From positions 1 through 6,174 of the forward strand of contig JAKAXN010000279.1 in NCBI GenBank assembly GCA_021816565.1: a stretch of DNA of 6,174 bases, written 5' to 3'. Below the pieces are notes generated by a model. That model saw only the letters and a program-made list of their open reading frames with translations. It had not been told where the DNA came from and ran no database searches. The stretch is from Actinomycetes bacterium (lineage in GTDB: Bacteria; Actinomycetota; Acidimicrobiia; Acidimicrobiales; Palsa-688). How positions within the stretch are numbered: position 1 is the stretch's first letter; every line of letters begins with the position of its first letter. The translations under genes and the position numbers were made by a program. Below, one piece after another: positions 5,476 through 6,174 of this stretch.

Positions 5476-6174
5476 GCCAGCGCAGCCAGAGGGGCCGACG
5501 CCAGCTGGGAGGCTCCGAGCGCCGCCTGGATCTGTGACAGGTACTGGGCCAGCTCCGCCGGGGTGGCCCCGAAGCCGTTGATCAGGTAGATCTGGCGGGC
5601 TTCCAGCTTGAGGCTCTGGCTGTCCGGTCCGGGGCCGGCGTGCAGTATGTGGTTCGGCACGACCAGCGAGGTGTGGGCGTTGCGGCACTCGACCAGGTCC
5701 CAGGCGTTGAGCCGGCGCCCGGGTACCGACACGGTGACCGGTTGGCCGGTGATGGCGGCGATCGCCTGACCGGCGCGGGCGTCGCGGAAGGCCCGGTTCC
5801 ACGGGAGGTCGCTGTCGCCGGGGAGGCTTGAGCCCGGCTCGCCGAAGCCGCCGTTGGCCACCCCCACCCCCTCGCCCGCCAGCTGACGCAGGGCGCCGGG
5901 GGCCTCCTGGGCGGTCATGTCGTCGACCACCGCGGTGGCCGACAGCTGGCGCAGCTGCGTGTCCACGGCCGGATCGGCCAGCTCGGCGGCGCTCAGCCGC
6001 ACCCCGAGGTAGGCCACCGCCCCCGATCCCGGGGGCGGGTCGGCCACTCCGGCGCCGGCCTCGGTCGCCATGGCCACCCCGGTGGTGAGCCCGGTCCAGC
6101 AGATGCCCGTCAGGGCCACGCCGCCGACGGCCAGGCGGACCGCCGAGCGGAGGGGGCGGTGTTCGGCTCCTGTG
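5472..6174 (-). CDS. Membrane-anchored protein resembling a catalytically dead NodB/polysaccharide deacetylase domain (5' end probably beyond the window)
   Basis: The frame is open to the right edge (233 codons seen). A GTG at 6119 is the only in-window ATG/GTG start before the domain, but it would cut through the hydrophobic segment, so the true start is probably outside. Numbering from the edge, residues 11-36 form a transmembrane or signal-anchor helix preceded by RPLR. A Pro/Gly linker follows, then a domain with no family motif I recognise at sight. Read against the next gene's NodB domain, it lines up over much of its length: LxxxxxxxxLxxPxV (56-70), AT...A..AP.....L...G (79-102), an RD pair (130-131), TG.xV (142-146), LV..R (160-164), and TP plus a helix (204-220). 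Positions of the catalytic TFDDGP, HxxxH, RPPYG and LLHD residues are not conserved. This suggests a degenerate sister of the deacetylase. It is first in view in the operon. Assignment by eye only. Confidence 0.7.
   Translation of the reverse strand, partial: TGAEHRPLRSAVRLAVGGVALTGICWTGLTTGVAMATEAGAGVADPPPGSGAVAYLGVRLSAAELADPAVDTQLRQLSATAVVDDMTAQEAPGALRQLAGEGVGVANGGFGEPGSSLPGDSDLPWNRAFRDARAGQAIAAITGQPVTVSVPGRRLNAWDLVECRNAHTSLVVPNHILHAGPGPDSQSLKLEARQIYLINGFGATPAELAQYLSQIQAALGASQLASAPLAALA

Noticed and set aside
3999..5589. Plus-strand open frames of 283 and 336 codons opposite the lipoprotein and deacetylase genes
   Set aside because: Low-complexity shadow translations antisense to genes with a lipobox and NodB motifs.

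Overview
The window reads as chromosomal DNA from a high-GC Gram-positive bacterium, most likely an actinobacterium (Actinomycetota). The evidence is the very high GC, frequent GTG starts, an Mkl/MceG-type ATPase beside a YrbE-type permease (the mce lipid-import apparatus), and a predicted leaderless gene start. I cannot place it more precisely. There are eight protein-coding genes, two of them cut by the window edges. I see no tRNA, rRNA, CRISPR array, insertion sequence or phage gene.

Left part (1-2051): a YrbE/MlaE-family permease runs leftward off the edge. Diverging from it across a 268-bp intergenic region is a 490-aa Mkl/MceG-like ATPase. Together they look like the permease and energising subunit of an Mce lipid transporter. 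The ATPase carries a long low-complexity tail with a Gly/Asn/Ser linker, a Lys/Arg/Ala/Pro block and an acidic terminal helix. Its transcript probably ends at a perfect 13-bp hairpin.

Middle (2046-3055): a stand-alone cyclic-nucleotide-binding protein (minus strand) converges on the ATPase gene. It diverges from a small AhpD/carboxymuconolactone-decarboxylase-like protein (plus strand) with the full Glu/CxxC/His set. The latter ends at a second short hairpin that, like the first, includes the stop codon of the converging gene.

Right part (3046-6174): four minus-strand genes overlap one another and are probably co-transcribed. In order of transcription they are: (i) a membrane-anchored protein of unknown family that, on reading, aligns with the next gene's NodB domain but lacks its catalytic residues; (ii) a membrane-anchored polysaccharide deacetylase with intact motifs; (iii) a ZnuA/TroA-like lipoprotein in which the usual metal-binding histidines are replaced; (iv) a serine beta-lactamase/penicillin-binding-like hydrolase. 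Two junctions are 4-nt GTGA overlaps.

This right-hand operon is the most interesting part. It pairs an apparently active deacetylase with a degenerate sister, and adds a solute-binding-like lipoprotein without a canonical metal site or ABC partner in view. A cell-envelope role is a reasonable inference, but no function is proven from sequence alone.
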